Positions 9,738 to 19,166 of a DNA stretch of 38,215 nt are shown in pieces. The translations under genes and the position numbers were made by a program. The DNA is from Thermococci archaeon. Its GTDB lineage: Archaea > Methanobacteriota_B > Thermococci > Thermococcales > Thermococcaceae. Numbering within the stretch: the stretch's first letter is position 1; the number at the start of each line of letters is the position of its first letter. The notes beneath the pieces were generated by a model, which worked only from the letters and a program-made list of their open reading frames with translations, ran no database searches and was not told where the DNA came from. The stretch lies in contig JAADEC010000040.1 in NCBI GenBank assembly GCA_013153595.1, positions 1-38,215 on the forward strand. The letters are read 5' to 3'.

Positions 9738-12505
9738 GTGACGTTCCTCCCGAGAGCTTCTTCGACCTCTCTTATTGAGTCTATGAACCTTTTAAACTCC
9801 GGCATGCTCACCCGTCTGCCGCCGTACCTGACTGTCTCAAAGACCCTCGTTACAAACCGCAGGGTCTCTCCCCTCTGCGGCAGCTTCACCCTCAGCTCCC
9901 TCTCGATTTCCGCGGGGGTGAGTGAGACGGTTCTGACACCCATGGACGACAGGCCCGCAACGAACTTCGAGTACAGCTCCACTACTGCCTCCTCGGGGGG
10001 TAAGACCCTGAAGGTTCTGCTCACACCCCTGAACTCCACCCTGTGGACGCCGGGGATTGCCTTTATCACAACCTCCGGCCCTCGACCGACCTCCTTTCCA
10101 TCCACGAACACGGGCCCATCCCCGTCGGTCCTTATTACAACCTCCTCACCCGTTGCGAACACGTCCCTCTCCATCCAGATTTTTGCCTCCGAGCCTTTCT
10201 TCTCGGCCGCGGTCTTCCTCTCAGGAAGGGAACGGAGAACCAGGGACAGAGCCGTCAGGAGAGCCAAGATGGCAACGATCCTGAGGTTCACGGCCCAGCT
10301 TCTGGAAGTCCCCGTCCGTGAGCTCGACGATTCAGTTTTTGTTTTTCCGGTTTTGGTTCCGGTCTCCGTCTTTGTCTTCGTTCCCGTGGTCTTCGTCTTC
10401 GAGTGCACTGTCACTCCGCCGGCGGAGATCTTCCCCGGCGGGGCGGGAGGTTGCTCGATCCTCCTAAGCACGAACGAGCCCTGCCACAGAACGGTGTTCC
10501 CCTTCATAAGCAGAACCTGCATCAGGGGCTGCTTGCTCTTGAGCACTATCCTCAGGTCACCGCCCGGAACGCTTATAGTGCCCATGGACGTCACGACATC
10601 GATCGAGTCGGTGCCCCTGATCGTACCGTATATCACCACTCCATCCTTCTCCTTCTTGGCCCTGATCCCTATGACCCCGATTGCATCCACGGTCAGGCTG
10701 ACGCGGCCCGGGGTCACGTAGTTGGATCCTGTGAAGCGCACTTCGATCGTATGAACTCCCGGCTTCAGGTTGAGGGGGATCGAGAAGCGGCCAGATCCGT
10801 TGGTCTCGCACGCTCCCACGTAGCGTCCGTCCACGTAAGCCTCAACCCGCCCGCTGACGGGCTTTCCACCACCGTCCAGAACCTCCCCCCTCAGCTCCAC
10901 GGAACCGGCACGAACGTAGTACGGCATGTAAACCCGTATGCTCGGCTGCGACATCACCCTGACCTTAACGGGCCTGCTCTTTGAGGGGAGGTAGCCGGGA
11001 GCATAGAAGATCGCGTAGAGTTCGTAACTTCCGCCGCTCATGTCCGCCCGCACCAGATCGATGGTGGCGGAGAACCTTCCCCTCACAAGGGGCACCTTCT
11101 TCACGGTCTTCCCGTTAAGCACGATTGCTATGGAGCCAATGGTGTCTTTCGGCACCCCCTCAACCCGTCCCTTCAGCACCAGCAGATCGTGCGAGCGGCT
11201 GACGTTCGTCAGCACGACCCTCGCCTTTCTGCCGACGACGACGGGTATGTGAAACGTCAGGTTCCCGTGCGTGACGTTCACGTAGTAGACACCCGGCCTT
11301 TGAGGCGTGTGGACCGTCAGGTTGAACCGTACGAGGGTTACAGACTCGTTCGGCTCTGCCTCGATGAGAAGCGTGCCCGGCCGCTTGATCCCGGCAGCCG
11401 TGCTGTTCTTCGGCCCCACGACGATGGGCTCAATCGAGTTGTTCTGAGTCAGGGACGGGTAGACGTAGACGTCCTCCGACTTGGGGGCAACGGTTACGTT
11501 GACTGGAGTGCCCGTCCTGTTCAGCACGTTCCTCAGGGTCAGGTTTGACGCAGCAGCAGGAGGCCTGTTCCCCCCGCCCGTTGCGTCAACGTCCAGCCAT
11601 CCCCTTCCTTTTATGTAGACCTGAGCCCATGCATGAGCGTTCTTCGACGTTACGACGTTCTGATCAGGCATCACGAGGTACCCTGTTACGAGCCTCGCGG
11701 GAATGCCAAGCAGTCTGGACAGAACCACGAGGGCAGCGTTGAAGTCCACGCATATCCCCCTGTGGGACACGAAGAGGAAGTAGTAGACCGGGTCAACGCC
11801 CCCGGGGACGGACACACCCCCGTACGCGTAATTGGATCTCAGGTAATCGGCGAGCAGCTGAACCTTCTGGTAGTCAGTTGAAGCTCCCTTCGTAACGTTC
11901 ACGGCCAGCTCCCTGAGGATCCGCGTTACGTTCTCGCCGCCCTCAGCCTTTACAGTCAGGTACACCTGACTCAGGTTTCTCTGGTCCTCCACGCCCCGGT
12001 CACTGTTGGGCTTTGTGCGCTTCGTGTAGAACACCGTGTACATAACCACGGGCTGGATCGGCCTGAACAGGCCAGTTTCAGGGGAGTAGTAAGCAGGAAC
12101 GGATACACCAACCGTGTGCCATGGAACTGGGAGGTTCCCGGATATCTGCCGGGTAGATATCAGGGTCACGTTCTCCACAGACCCCGATCCCGATCCGCCG
12201 CCCTCCATACCGCTCCTCCACTCCCACGTGGAGTTCACGGGCAGCCAAGTGCCGTTAACGTAAGAACCGTACACCTCGTTTCTGAGGTAAAGGACGCCAT
12301 GCTCTCCTCTCACCAGAAACAGGGTCTCAGATGGTCCGTTAAGCATGTAGAGAAGATCGTTCTGCCTCACGTTGAGTTTTCCGGGTGAAGAAAGGGGCTT
12401 AAAAGTATAGGCCGATGGGGGGATGACACGGGAGGGTGGCCTGGACACGAACAGAAGGATGAGTAGCAGAAGGAGGGCCGCGACGGCCCTGAGTGTCCTT
12501 CTCAT
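9722..12505 (-). CDS. large transglutaminase-like membrane protein with Ig-like repeats and Thr/Lys-rich stalk
   Basis: Signal/TM N-terminus; transglutaminase core with Cys-His-Asp: GICVDFNAALVVLSRLLGIPARLVTGYLV...NAHAWAQVYIKGRGWLDVDATG; beta-rich repeats; KTKTTGTKTKTETGTKTGKTKTESSSS stalk, then TM and cytoplasmic C-terminal domain. Confidence 0.9.
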   Translation of the reverse strand: MRRTLRAVAALLLLLILLFVSRPPSRVIPPSAYTFKPLSSPGKLNVRQNDLLYMLNGPSETLFLVRGEHGVLYLRNEVYGSYVNGTWLPVNSTWEWRSGMEGGGSGSGSVENVTLISTRQISGNLPVPWHTVGVSVPAYYSPETGLFRPIQPVVMYTVFYTKRTKPNSDRGVEDQRNLSQVYLTVKAEGGENVTRILRELAVNVTKGASTDYQKVQLLADYLRSNYAYGGVSVPGGVDPVYYFLFVSHRGICVDFNAALVVLSRLLGIPARLVTGYLVMPDQNVVTSKNAHAWAQVYIKGRGWLDVDATGGGNRPPAAASNLTLRNVLNRTGTPVNVTVAPKSEDVYVYPSLTQNNSIEPIVVGPKNSTAAGIKRPGTLLIEAEPNESVTLVRFNLTVHTPQRPGVYYVNVTHGNLTFHIPVVVGRKARVVLTNVSRSHDLLVLKGRVEGVPKDTIGSIAIVLNGKTVKKVPLVRGRFSATIDLVRADMSGGSYELYAIFYAPGYLPSKSRPVKVRVMSQPSIRVYMPYYVRAGSVELRGEVLDGGGKPVSGRVEAYVDGRYVGACETNGSGRFSIPLNLKPGVHTIEVRFTGSNYVTPGRVSLTVDAIGVIGIRAKKEKDGVVIYGTIRGTDSIDVVTSMGTISVPGGDLRIVLKSKQPLMQVLLMKGNTVLWQGSFVLRRIEQPPAPPGKISAGGVTVHSKTKTTGTKTKTETGTKTGKTKTESSSSRTGTSRSWAVNLRIVAILALLTALSLVLRSLPERKTAAEKKGSEAKIWMERDVFATGEEVVIRTDGDGPVFVDGKEVGRGPEVVIKAIPGVHRVEFRGVSRTFRVLPPEEAVVELYSKFVAGLSSMGVRTVSLTPAEIERELRVKLPQRGETLRFVTRVFETVRYGGRRVSMPEFKRFIDSIREVEEALGRNVTWRAG

Positions 12506-12567
12506 TAAAGTGACCTCCAGAAATCATAACGAAATAAGCGCTAAAAAGTTTTAGGTGGTTTGGAGTC

Positions 12568-12783
12568 TCAAGAAGCCTGCTTTATAAAACGAAGCAACTT
12601 CGCCTCCTCGGCCATTATGGCGAACTTCTCCCTCCGTATCTTCACCAGCTTTCTCGTCATCCTCTCCTTCTCCTTTTCCTGCATCTTCACCCGAATCATC
12701 TTGGCCTCCTCCGCGAGGAGAAGCTCCTTCTGCTTCTTTATAACCTCCAGCCTTCTGCGGAGTATGTCCCTCATAACCCTCAC
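12568..12783 (-). CDS. small highly charged coiled-coil protein
   Basis: 71-aa K/R/E-rich ORF with heptad-like helix; two AEEAK-containing half repeats. Confidence 0.55.
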   Translation of the reverse strand: MRVMRDILRRRLEVIKKQKELLLAEEAKMIRVKMQEKEKERMTRKLVKIRREKFAIMAEEAKLLRFIKQAS

Positions 12784-12903
12784 CGTTTCTGTGTGGGGTC
12801 AGAAACTTAAAAGACTTTCGCTTTTTGTCAAATGTCTATACGGCTATAGTCGAAATAGGCTGCCGGAACCAACCCTTAAAAGCAGCACCCCTTACCAGCG
12901 TCC

Positions 12904-13422
12904 ATGATGATAGCAGTAACCGGAACACCCGGAGTGGGAAAGACGACCGTGGCGAAGCTGTTGGCATCGAAGCTCGGCTATAAGTACGGAAGCGTCAGGG
13001 ACATCGCACTGAGGATCGGAGCGGCCGAGAAGGCTGGGGACGAGCTTGAGATTGACGTTGAGGCCCTGAGGAGCGTCAGGCTCGAGGACACAGTAGTTGA
13101 CGGTCACCTGAGCCACCACATGCCGGCCGACGTCGTCGTCGTTCTGAGGGCCAACCCTAAGGTGATAGCAGAGAGGCTGGAGGAGCGGGGATACAGCAGC
13201 GAGAAGCTTGGGGAGAACGTGGAGGCCGAGCTCGTCGACGTCGTGCTGATGGAGGCCCTGGAGAACAGCGAGCGTGTCATCGAGGTCGACACGACGGGTA
13301 AAACACCTGAGGACGTGGTGGAGGAGATACTCGAACTCCTGAGGTCAGGAACGAGAAGGCGGGTTGGGGTGGTCGACTGGAGCGAGGTGTTCGACGACGT
13401 GGTGAGGTACCTGAGAAAATGA
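12904..13422 (+). CDS. AK6/Fap7-type adenylate kinase-like NTPase
   Basis: [30 protein letters not shown]... [55 protein letters not shown] is characteristic of the archaeal AK6/Fap7 family. Confidence 0.9.
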   Translation: MMIAVTGTPGVGKTTVAKLLASKLGYKYGSVRDIALRIGAAEKAGDELEIDVEALRSVRLEDTVVDGHLSHHMPADVVVVLRANPKVIAERLEERGYSSEKLGENVEAELVDVVLMEALENSERVIEVDTTGKTPEDVVEEILELLRSGTRRRVGVVDWSEVFDDVVRYLRK

Positions 13423-13445
13423 GGGTGAGGGAATAAACGGAAACT

Positions 13446-14642
13446 TCAGGCCGTGGCCTCCCTCATGAACCTCTCGAACCTGTCCATGGCCTCCTCAAGG
13501 ATCTCCACCGGCGGCAGGAAGACTATCCTGAAGTGCCAGTCTCCTACCTTTCCGAACCCAGAACCGTGAACGAACAGCACGTGGGCCTTGTGGAGGACGT
13601 CCATGACGAAGTCGAAGTCGTTCTTCCACCTCTTCCTCTCCTCTATGCGCGGGAAGACGTAGAACGCTCCCTGCGGCTTCTGAGCGCTCACGCCGGGTAT
13701 CTCCTGAAGGCGCTTGTAGACGTAGTCCCTCCTCTCTCTCAGCTTGGCCATGTACCGCTCAAGGTAGTCCATCGGGCCCCTCATTCCCTCTATGGCGGCC
13801 AGCTGGGCTGGTGTGTTCGGGCACACCCTTATGCGGGCCATCTTGTCTATGGCCTCCCTGACCTCGGAGAGCTTCCCCTCCGGATCGACGTAGTAGAGGT
13901 AGCCGAGACGCCAGCCGGTGGCGAAGTAGACCTTTGAGAGACCGTTCATGACTATGACTGGAACGTCCTTGGTCAGCGAGCCGGGAGAGACGTGCTTGCC
14001 CTCGTAGGTCATGAGGTCATATATCTCGTCGCTTATGACGGGGAGGTCGTACTCGCCCGCGAGATCCAGAACCGCCTTAACGGTCTTCTTCTCGTAAAGG
14101 GCCCCGGTTGGGTTGTTCGGATTTATGAGAGCTATTCCCTTCGTTCTTTCGTCTATCCTCTTCCTCATGTCGTCGATATCCGGCTGCCAGCCGTTCTCCT
14201 CAACCGTCACGTACTCCCTTGGCTCGGCCTCGTAGAACTTGACGAGACCGACGTACGGCGGGTAGCTCGGGCTTGGAACGAGTATGTTATCTCCCGGGTC
14301 AAGGAGAGACCCGAAGACGAACTGGAGGGCCTCTGTAACGGCCGCGGTTACGCGTACATCCTCCACGCTTATGTCGACCCCGTTCTTCCGTTTTTCGCGC
14401 TCCACTATCGCCTCCCTGAACTCGGGAAGCCCTTCGCTCGGACCGTAGTAGTTGTGCCCTTCCTCTATAGCCCTGCAGTAGGCCCTGCGCATATGCTCGG
14501 GCGGCTGGAAGTCGTACTTTCCGGGATCTCCTATGTTGAGTCTTATAACGTCCACACCCTTCTTCTCCAGCTCCCTTGCTGGAAGCACGACGTCCCTTAT
14601 TGCGTAGACTATACCCATGGCCCTTTCGGAGGCTTTTATCAT
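13446..14642 (-). CDS. PLP-dependent alanine-type aminotransferase (class I/II)
   Basis: MIKASERAMGIVYAIRDVVLPARELEKKGVDVIRLNIGDPGKYDFQPPEHM..., PLP Lys motif MNGLSKVYFATGWRLGY. Start 14642 preferred over track start 14678. Confidence 0.93.
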   Translation of the reverse strand: MIKASERAMGIVYAIRDVVLPARELEKKGVDVIRLNIGDPGKYDFQPPEHMRRAYCRAIEEGHNYYGPSEGLPEFREAIVEREKRKNGVDISVEDVRVTAAVTEALQFVFGSLLDPGDNILVPSPSYPPYVGLVKFYEAEPREYVTVEENGWQPDIDDMRKRIDERTKGIALINPNNPTGALYEKKTVKAVLDLAGEYDLPVISDEIYDLMTYEGKHVSPGSLTKDVPVIVMNGLSKVYFATGWRLGYLYYVDPEGKLSEVREAIDKMARIRVCPNTPAQLAAIEGMRGPMDYLERYMAKLRERRDYVYKRLQEIPGVSAQKPQGAFYVFPRIEERKRWKNDFDFVMDVLHKAHVLFVHGSGFGKVGDWHFRIVFLPPVEILEEAMDRFERFMREATA

Positions 14643-14815
14643 GATCAACCACCGTTTGAGTGCTGAGAGGGTCATCATAAAAAGCTTTGCCCCGGCTCAC
14701 ACTTTTAAACCCGTGAGCGCTACCCTTAGGGGGCGATGAGGAATAGCAAGCATGCCGATCTGTGACGACGTGAACACCCACCGAGCCCCACCACGTGCAC
14801 GGGGGCACATGGAAC

Positions 14816-16456
14816 ATGGAGGACGTTGTGTTGGGGATCCACGACGGACACGACGCCGGAGCCGCTCTGATCACTGACGACGCCGTATACGCCGTCAACG
14901 AGGAGAGGCTCAACAGGGTTAAGAAGTACAGGGGATTCCCCTCCCTGAGCGTGGAGCTCGTTCTGAGGATGGCACGTCTGGAGCCTGATGACGTTGACCA
15001 CATAGCGGTGGCCGGGATATTCCGGAGGAGGAAGAGGCTCTTAGAGCTGGAGAGGAACCTGAGGAGGGTCTTCGGCCAGGACTTCAAGCGAAAGGTGCTG
15101 TACGTCGAACACCACCTCGCCCACGCGGCCGCGGCCTACTACACGAGCGGCGAGAGAGACACGGTGGCCCTCACCATAGACGCGGCTGGGGATGGACTGA
15201 GCTCGACCGTATACATCTGCAGAGACGGCGAGATGATCAGAACGGCCCAGAGCACGTACATAGACTCCCTCGGCGACTTCTACGCTTCGGTTACAGAGAT
15301 GCTGGGCTTCAGGCCGATGAGGCACGAGGGCAAGGTCATGAGCCTCGCGGCCTACGGAAGGCCGGTCTACGATCTGAGCGGAATCATCGAACTCAGCGGG
15401 CTGAGCTTCGTCAACAGGCTCGGCGTAACCGGAACGGAGGCCACGCGCAGGCTGGCGGAGATGTTCGGCTATACCGCCGGGATCGCCAGAGAAACCGTGA
15501 AGGCACTGAAAAAAGGGAACCTCAGCGGAAAGAACCAGAAAAAGGCTGCGGACATAGCGGCAAGCCTACAGACGCACGTCGAGAGACTGCTGGATGAGCT
15601 CGGCATGAAGCTGAAGGGGCACGGCCTTCCCCTCGTCTACTCGGGAGGCGTGGCCCAGAACGTGAAGGCAAACGCAGTTCTGAGACGCATCTTCCCAGAT
15701 CTGTGGGTTTTTCCGGCCATGGACGACGGGGGGCTGGCCTTCGGAGCCGCTATCTTCGTCAAGTCGCAGCTTGAGAGGCTCTACGGAAGCTGGAAGCCGG
15801 GCAGGATAGAGCACGTCTACCTCGGTCCCGAGTACAGCGATGGGGACATCGAGAGCACGGTTAGGGGTATGGGCATCGCCTACGAGGAGCTCCCGAAGTC
15901 GGATGTCCCTTCGTTCGTGGCAGACGGCCTCGATGAGGGGCGCATAGTCGGGCTGTTCCAGGGCAGGATGGAGTTCGGACCGCGCGCCTTAGGCAACAGG
16001 TCGATACTCGCGGATCCGAGGGATCGGAGAACCGTCGGGCGGCTGAACTCCATGCTGAGGAGGGACGCTTTTCAGCCTTTCGCACCGTCCATTCTTGAGG
16101 AGCTGGCCGGCAGGTACCTTGAGGATCTAAACGGAGAACCGAACAGATTCATGACGATGAGCTATCTGGCCTCGGATGAGCTCAGGGAAGCCGCACCCGC
16201 GGTCATTCACGTGGACGGAACCACGAGACCCCAGAGCGTTCCCGAAGGGCTGAACCGGACCTACAGAAACGTACTCGAGGAGTTCAGGAGGAGAACGGGA
16301 GTGGGAGCGGTGCTCAACACGAGCTTCAACATGCACGGGGAGCCGATAGTGTGCTCTCCCGGCGACGCCGTCAGGAGCGCCCTTTCAGCGAAACTCGACG
16401 TCACGGTCATGGGGAGCTTCATCGTTTACACCGGTGAGGGATGGGCTACTCGATGA
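14816..16456 (+). CDS. carbamoyltransferase, NodU/CmcH/TobZ family
   Basis: N-terminal Kae1-like VLGIHDGHDAGAALI...VEHHLAHAAAAYYTSG..., C-terminal FQGRMEFGPRALGNRSILADPR...VGAVLNTSFNMHGEPIVCSPGDAV. Confidence 0.93.
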   Translation: MEDVVLGIHDGHDAGAALITDDAVYAVNEERLNRVKKYRGFPSLSVELVLRMARLEPDDVDHIAVAGIFRRRKRLLELERNLRRVFGQDFKRKVLYVEHHLAHAAAAYYTSGERDTVALTIDAAGDGLSSTVYICRDGEMIRTAQSTYIDSLGDFYASVTEMLGFRPMRHEGKVMSLAAYGRPVYDLSGIIELSGLSFVNRLGVTGTEATRRLAEMFGYTAGIARETVKALKKGNLSGKNQKKAADIAASLQTHVERLLDELGMKLKGHGLPLVYSGGVAQNVKANAVLRRIFPDLWVFPAMDDGGLAFGAAIFVKSQLERLYGSWKPGRIEHVYLGPEYSDGDIESTVRGMGIAYEELPKSDVPSFVADGLDEGRIVGLFQGRMEFGPRALGNRSILADPRDRRTVGRLNSMLRRDAFQPFAPSILEELAGRYLEDLNGEPNRFMTMSYLASDELREAAPAVIHVDGTTRPQSVPEGLNRTYRNVLEEFRRRTGVGAVLNTSFNMHGEPIVCSPGDAVRSALSAKLDVTVMGSFIVYTGEGWATR

Positions 16457-16907
16457 ACACGATGCCGTAGAGCACGTTTTCAGAGAAGTCGAGTTCGACA
16501 ACCGATGTCAGCTCTATCCCAACGGCGTCGAGGCTCGGCCTCACTTTATCCGGCATCCTGCAGCGACCCTCAACCTCATATGGGCAGGGATCGCAGAGGT
16601 TGCACGAACCCGGGAACAGGGCAAAAGCGTAGACGTGCCCCTCTCTGAACAGCCGGGCCTCTCTGTTGAGGAGCCACAGCAGCACCTCCCTCTTCTCCTC
16701 TTCGAACCTGTCCATGTCCACCTCGAACTTCACGATGAGGGCGCGCTTAAAGCTCCTGACCCACTCGCGCGCCTCCTGCCATCGCGGAGCACTGGGCGGG
16801 CAGCCGGGTCTCCTGCCGTACATGGGACAGGCCATGCACTTCCACACGGGTCTGGGGGAGACCCTCACTTTCTCAGCCTCTACCTCCCGCTCCCACAGAA
16901 CTTTCAA
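16446..16907 (-). CDS. DUF2284-type predicted metal-binding protein
   Basis: Cys clusters CMACPMYGRRPGCPPSAP and FPGSCNLCDPCPYEVEGRCRMPDKVRPSLDAVGIEL. Confidence 0.85.
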   Translation of the reverse strand: MKVLWEREVEAEKVRVSPRPVWKCMACPMYGRRPGCPPSAPRWQEAREWVRSFKRALIVKFEVDMDRFEEEKREVLLWLLNREARLFREGHVYAFALFPGSCNLCDPCPYEVEGRCRMPDKVRPSLDAVGIELTSVVELDFSENVLYGIVFIE

Positions 16908-16926
16908 TCCTCGCTTCCCTCCCCGC

Positions 16927-17655
16927 TCAGGTTCTCGTTCCCCCTCTGGCCGAGTTCACGAGGTGGTCGAACACCGGCTTCATGTCAGGCAGGTACTCGG
17001 GACGCCACTGAATCCCCAGTATCAGACCGTCCTCTGATTCTATCGCCTCAGGAATCCCATCTATAGAGTGGGCAGATGCCCTGAGACCGTTTCCAAGCTT
17101 TTTAACGGCCTGATGATGGAAGCTGTTGACCTCGGTGAATATCTCGTTCGTGCCCATTATGTCCACTGTCTCCTTCAGGAGGGAGTAGAGCATGGTGCCC
17201 GCCTTTATGCGGATGCTGTGCACCCGCTGTCCTGGCTCGATCAGGGATTCATCCCAGTCGTGCTTTATCGCTTTGGGTATCTCCGAGGAGATGTCCTGAT
17301 AGAGGGTGCCTCCAAGGGCAACGTTTATTATCTGGGCGCCCCTTCCGATTCCCAGGATGGGGATGCCCTTCTCCACCGCCTTCTGAACCAGCTTCACCTC
17401 AAACTCGTCCCTGTAGACGTCCACGCTGCGTATAAACGGGGTCGGGTCGCCCCCGTAGAACTTCGGATGAACGTCGGGGCCCTCAGTCAGAAGCAGCGCA
17501 TCGGTGAGCTCCACCACATCATCAACGGAGTTCAGGGGAGAGAAAACAACGGGAACTCCTCCAGACTTTTCAATGGACCGCAGGTGGCTCCTGGATACGG
17601 TTAGCCTACCGTCAGCGTTGACGCCTGCTACAACGGCCACAACAGGTCTTGCCAC
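16927..17655 (-). CDS. class I glutamine amidotransferase-like (PuuD-like peptidase C26) protein lacking catalytic Cys
   Basis: GTG start after GGTGATGG SD; GIPILGIGRGAQIINVALGGTLYQDI and NSFHHQAVKKLG...EAIESEDGLILGIQWRPEYL. Nucleophile position is GGA (17344-17346). Confidence 0.88.
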   Translation of the reverse strand: MARPVVAVVAGVNADGRLTVSRSHLRSIEKSGGVPVVFSPLNSVDDVVELTDALLLTEGPDVHPKFYGGDPTPFIRSVDVYRDEFEVKLVQKAVEKGIPILGIGRGAQIINVALGGTLYQDISSEIPKAIKHDWDESLIEPGQRVHSIRIKAGTMLYSLLKETVDIMGTNEIFTEVNSFHHQAVKKLGNGLRASAHSIDGIPEAIESEDGLILGIQWRPEYLPDMKPVFDHLVNSARGGTRT

Positions 17656-17798
17656 TCCACCATCACCAGAGTATCTAACCCCCACCCATGTATAAAAGCG
17701 TAATGGATGGGCGCCCAAAGGGTGTACACGCCGGGCATCGTGAGGGTAAAAAGCGAAACCGTATTAACCGTTCTCCCTGAAGTTAGCCCGGTGGTCAT

Positions 17799-19052
17799 AT
17801 GGCCAAAATAATACACGATGGTATACACGGCAGTATGAAGATCGACGGCATCATACTCGATCTCATAAAGACGCCAGAGTTCCAGAGGCTTAGGAGCATA
17901 AAGCAGCTGGGTTTAGCCTACCTCGTTTACCCTGGCGCCAACCACAGTAGGTTTGAACACTCGCTCGGAACCTGGCACGTCGCAAGAAGACTCTCACAGG
18001 AGCTTAACCTCCCCGAGAATGAGTCCATGCTCCTGCAGGTTGGGGCCCTTCTGCACGACATCGGGCACGGACCCTTCAGCCACACGTTCGAAAGCATATA
18101 CAAGCACTACGTGCGAGAGCACGATCACATGCGCCTCGGGCAGGACATAATAAACGGGAGGATAGACATAACCGACGGCAACGGGGGCGGTGAGATCCCG
18201 GGGATAATAGAGTCTTACGGTTACGACTTCACGCCCGAGGATGTCGCGAACCTGATACTCGGAGAGAGCACCCCACCATACCTCGGTGAGGCCCTGCACG
18301 GGGACGTGGACGTCGACCAGATAGACTACCTGATAAGGGACGCCCACTACACGGGGGTCGCACACGGTATAATAGATCTTGAGAGGCTGCTCAAGGTTCT
18401 CATCGTGCACGATAACAGACTCGTCATAGCAGAGAAGGGGATAGAGGCAGTTGAAGGCATGATGGTGGCGAGGTCCCTCATGTACTCCCGCGTCTACTTC
18501 CACCACACTGTCAAAATAGCCGAGGGGATGCTGACGCGGGCGCTCGAGGCCGCCATGGAGGAAGGCTACCTGAGGGACTTCTGGAAGATGACGGACTGCA
18601 GGGTCATCGTTGAGCTCGAGGATCTCGAGGGGTTCCCTGCGGAGATAGTCAGGAGGATAAAGTACAGGAAACTCTACAAGGCGGCGGTGTTAGCGGGAGC
18701 CGATGAGTTCAGCAGCGAAGAGAAGAGAGAACTGCTGCGGGTGTATCAGAACGTTAAGCGGAGGCAGAAGCTTGAGAGAGATCTCGCAGAAGCCGCGGGT
18801 GGAAAGGAGGGAGACGTGATAGTGGAGTTCAGCGTGGCGGACTTGATGCTGAGCGAGCCCAGGTTAAAATCCGCCGAAGTTGGGGTTTTGCTTGACAGCG
18901 GAGAGGTGAAACCGTTCAACAAGGTCACACCGCTGGCGAACGCGCTCAAGAGAAGACAGACACCCAGATGGGCGGTTCTGATAGCTTCAAAGGAGGACTT
19001 GGCAAAGAGGGTCAGCGAGGTGTGGAGAAAAGTCGTGTTCTCCCAGCCATGA
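17799..19052 (+). CDS. HD-domain phosphohydrolase (dNTPase/SAMHD1-like)
   Basis: TPEFQRLRSIKQLGLAYLVYPGANHSRFEHSLGTWHVARRL...GALLHDIGHGPFSHTFE...DVDQIDYLIRDAHYTG. Confidence 0.93.
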   Translation: MAKIIHDGIHGSMKIDGIILDLIKTPEFQRLRSIKQLGLAYLVYPGANHSRFEHSLGTWHVARRLSQELNLPENESMLLQVGALLHDIGHGPFSHTFESIYKHYVREHDHMRLGQDIINGRIDITDGNGGGEIPGIIESYGYDFTPEDVANLILGESTPPYLGEALHGDVDVDQIDYLIRDAHYTGVAHGIIDLERLLKVLIVHDNRLVIAEKGIEAVEGMMVARSLMYSRVYFHHTVKIAEGMLTRALEAAMEEGYLRDFWKMTDCRVIVELEDLEGFPAEIVRRIKYRKLYKAAVLAGADEFSSEEKRELLRVYQNVKRRQKLERDLAEAAGGKEGDVIVEFSVADLMLSEPRLKSAEVGVLLDSGEVKPFNKVTPLANALKRRQTPRWAVLIASKEDLAKRVSEVWRKVVFSQP

Positions 19053-19166
19053 ACCGGGTGCCTGAAGTTTGCAGGTTGAAGGGGGTCAACCCGAAGCCGG
19101 TTCGACCGTCTAAACCTTTTACACAAAATTTATAACCATATTCCTGATAAATACAATGGTGGTTAC

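Noticed and set aside
9180-10721. 513-aa plus-strand ORF
   Set aside because: Antisense to the DUF58/transglutaminase operon genes; low-complexity S/T/P content with no domain, while the minus-strand genes have clear motifs.
12834-12847. CTATAcggcTATAG inverted repeat upstream of the AK6-like gene
   Set aside because: Five-bp arms are too short to separate from chance; no second copy noticed.
13992-14666. 224-aa plus-strand ORF
   Set aside because: Mirror frame of the aminotransferase gene.
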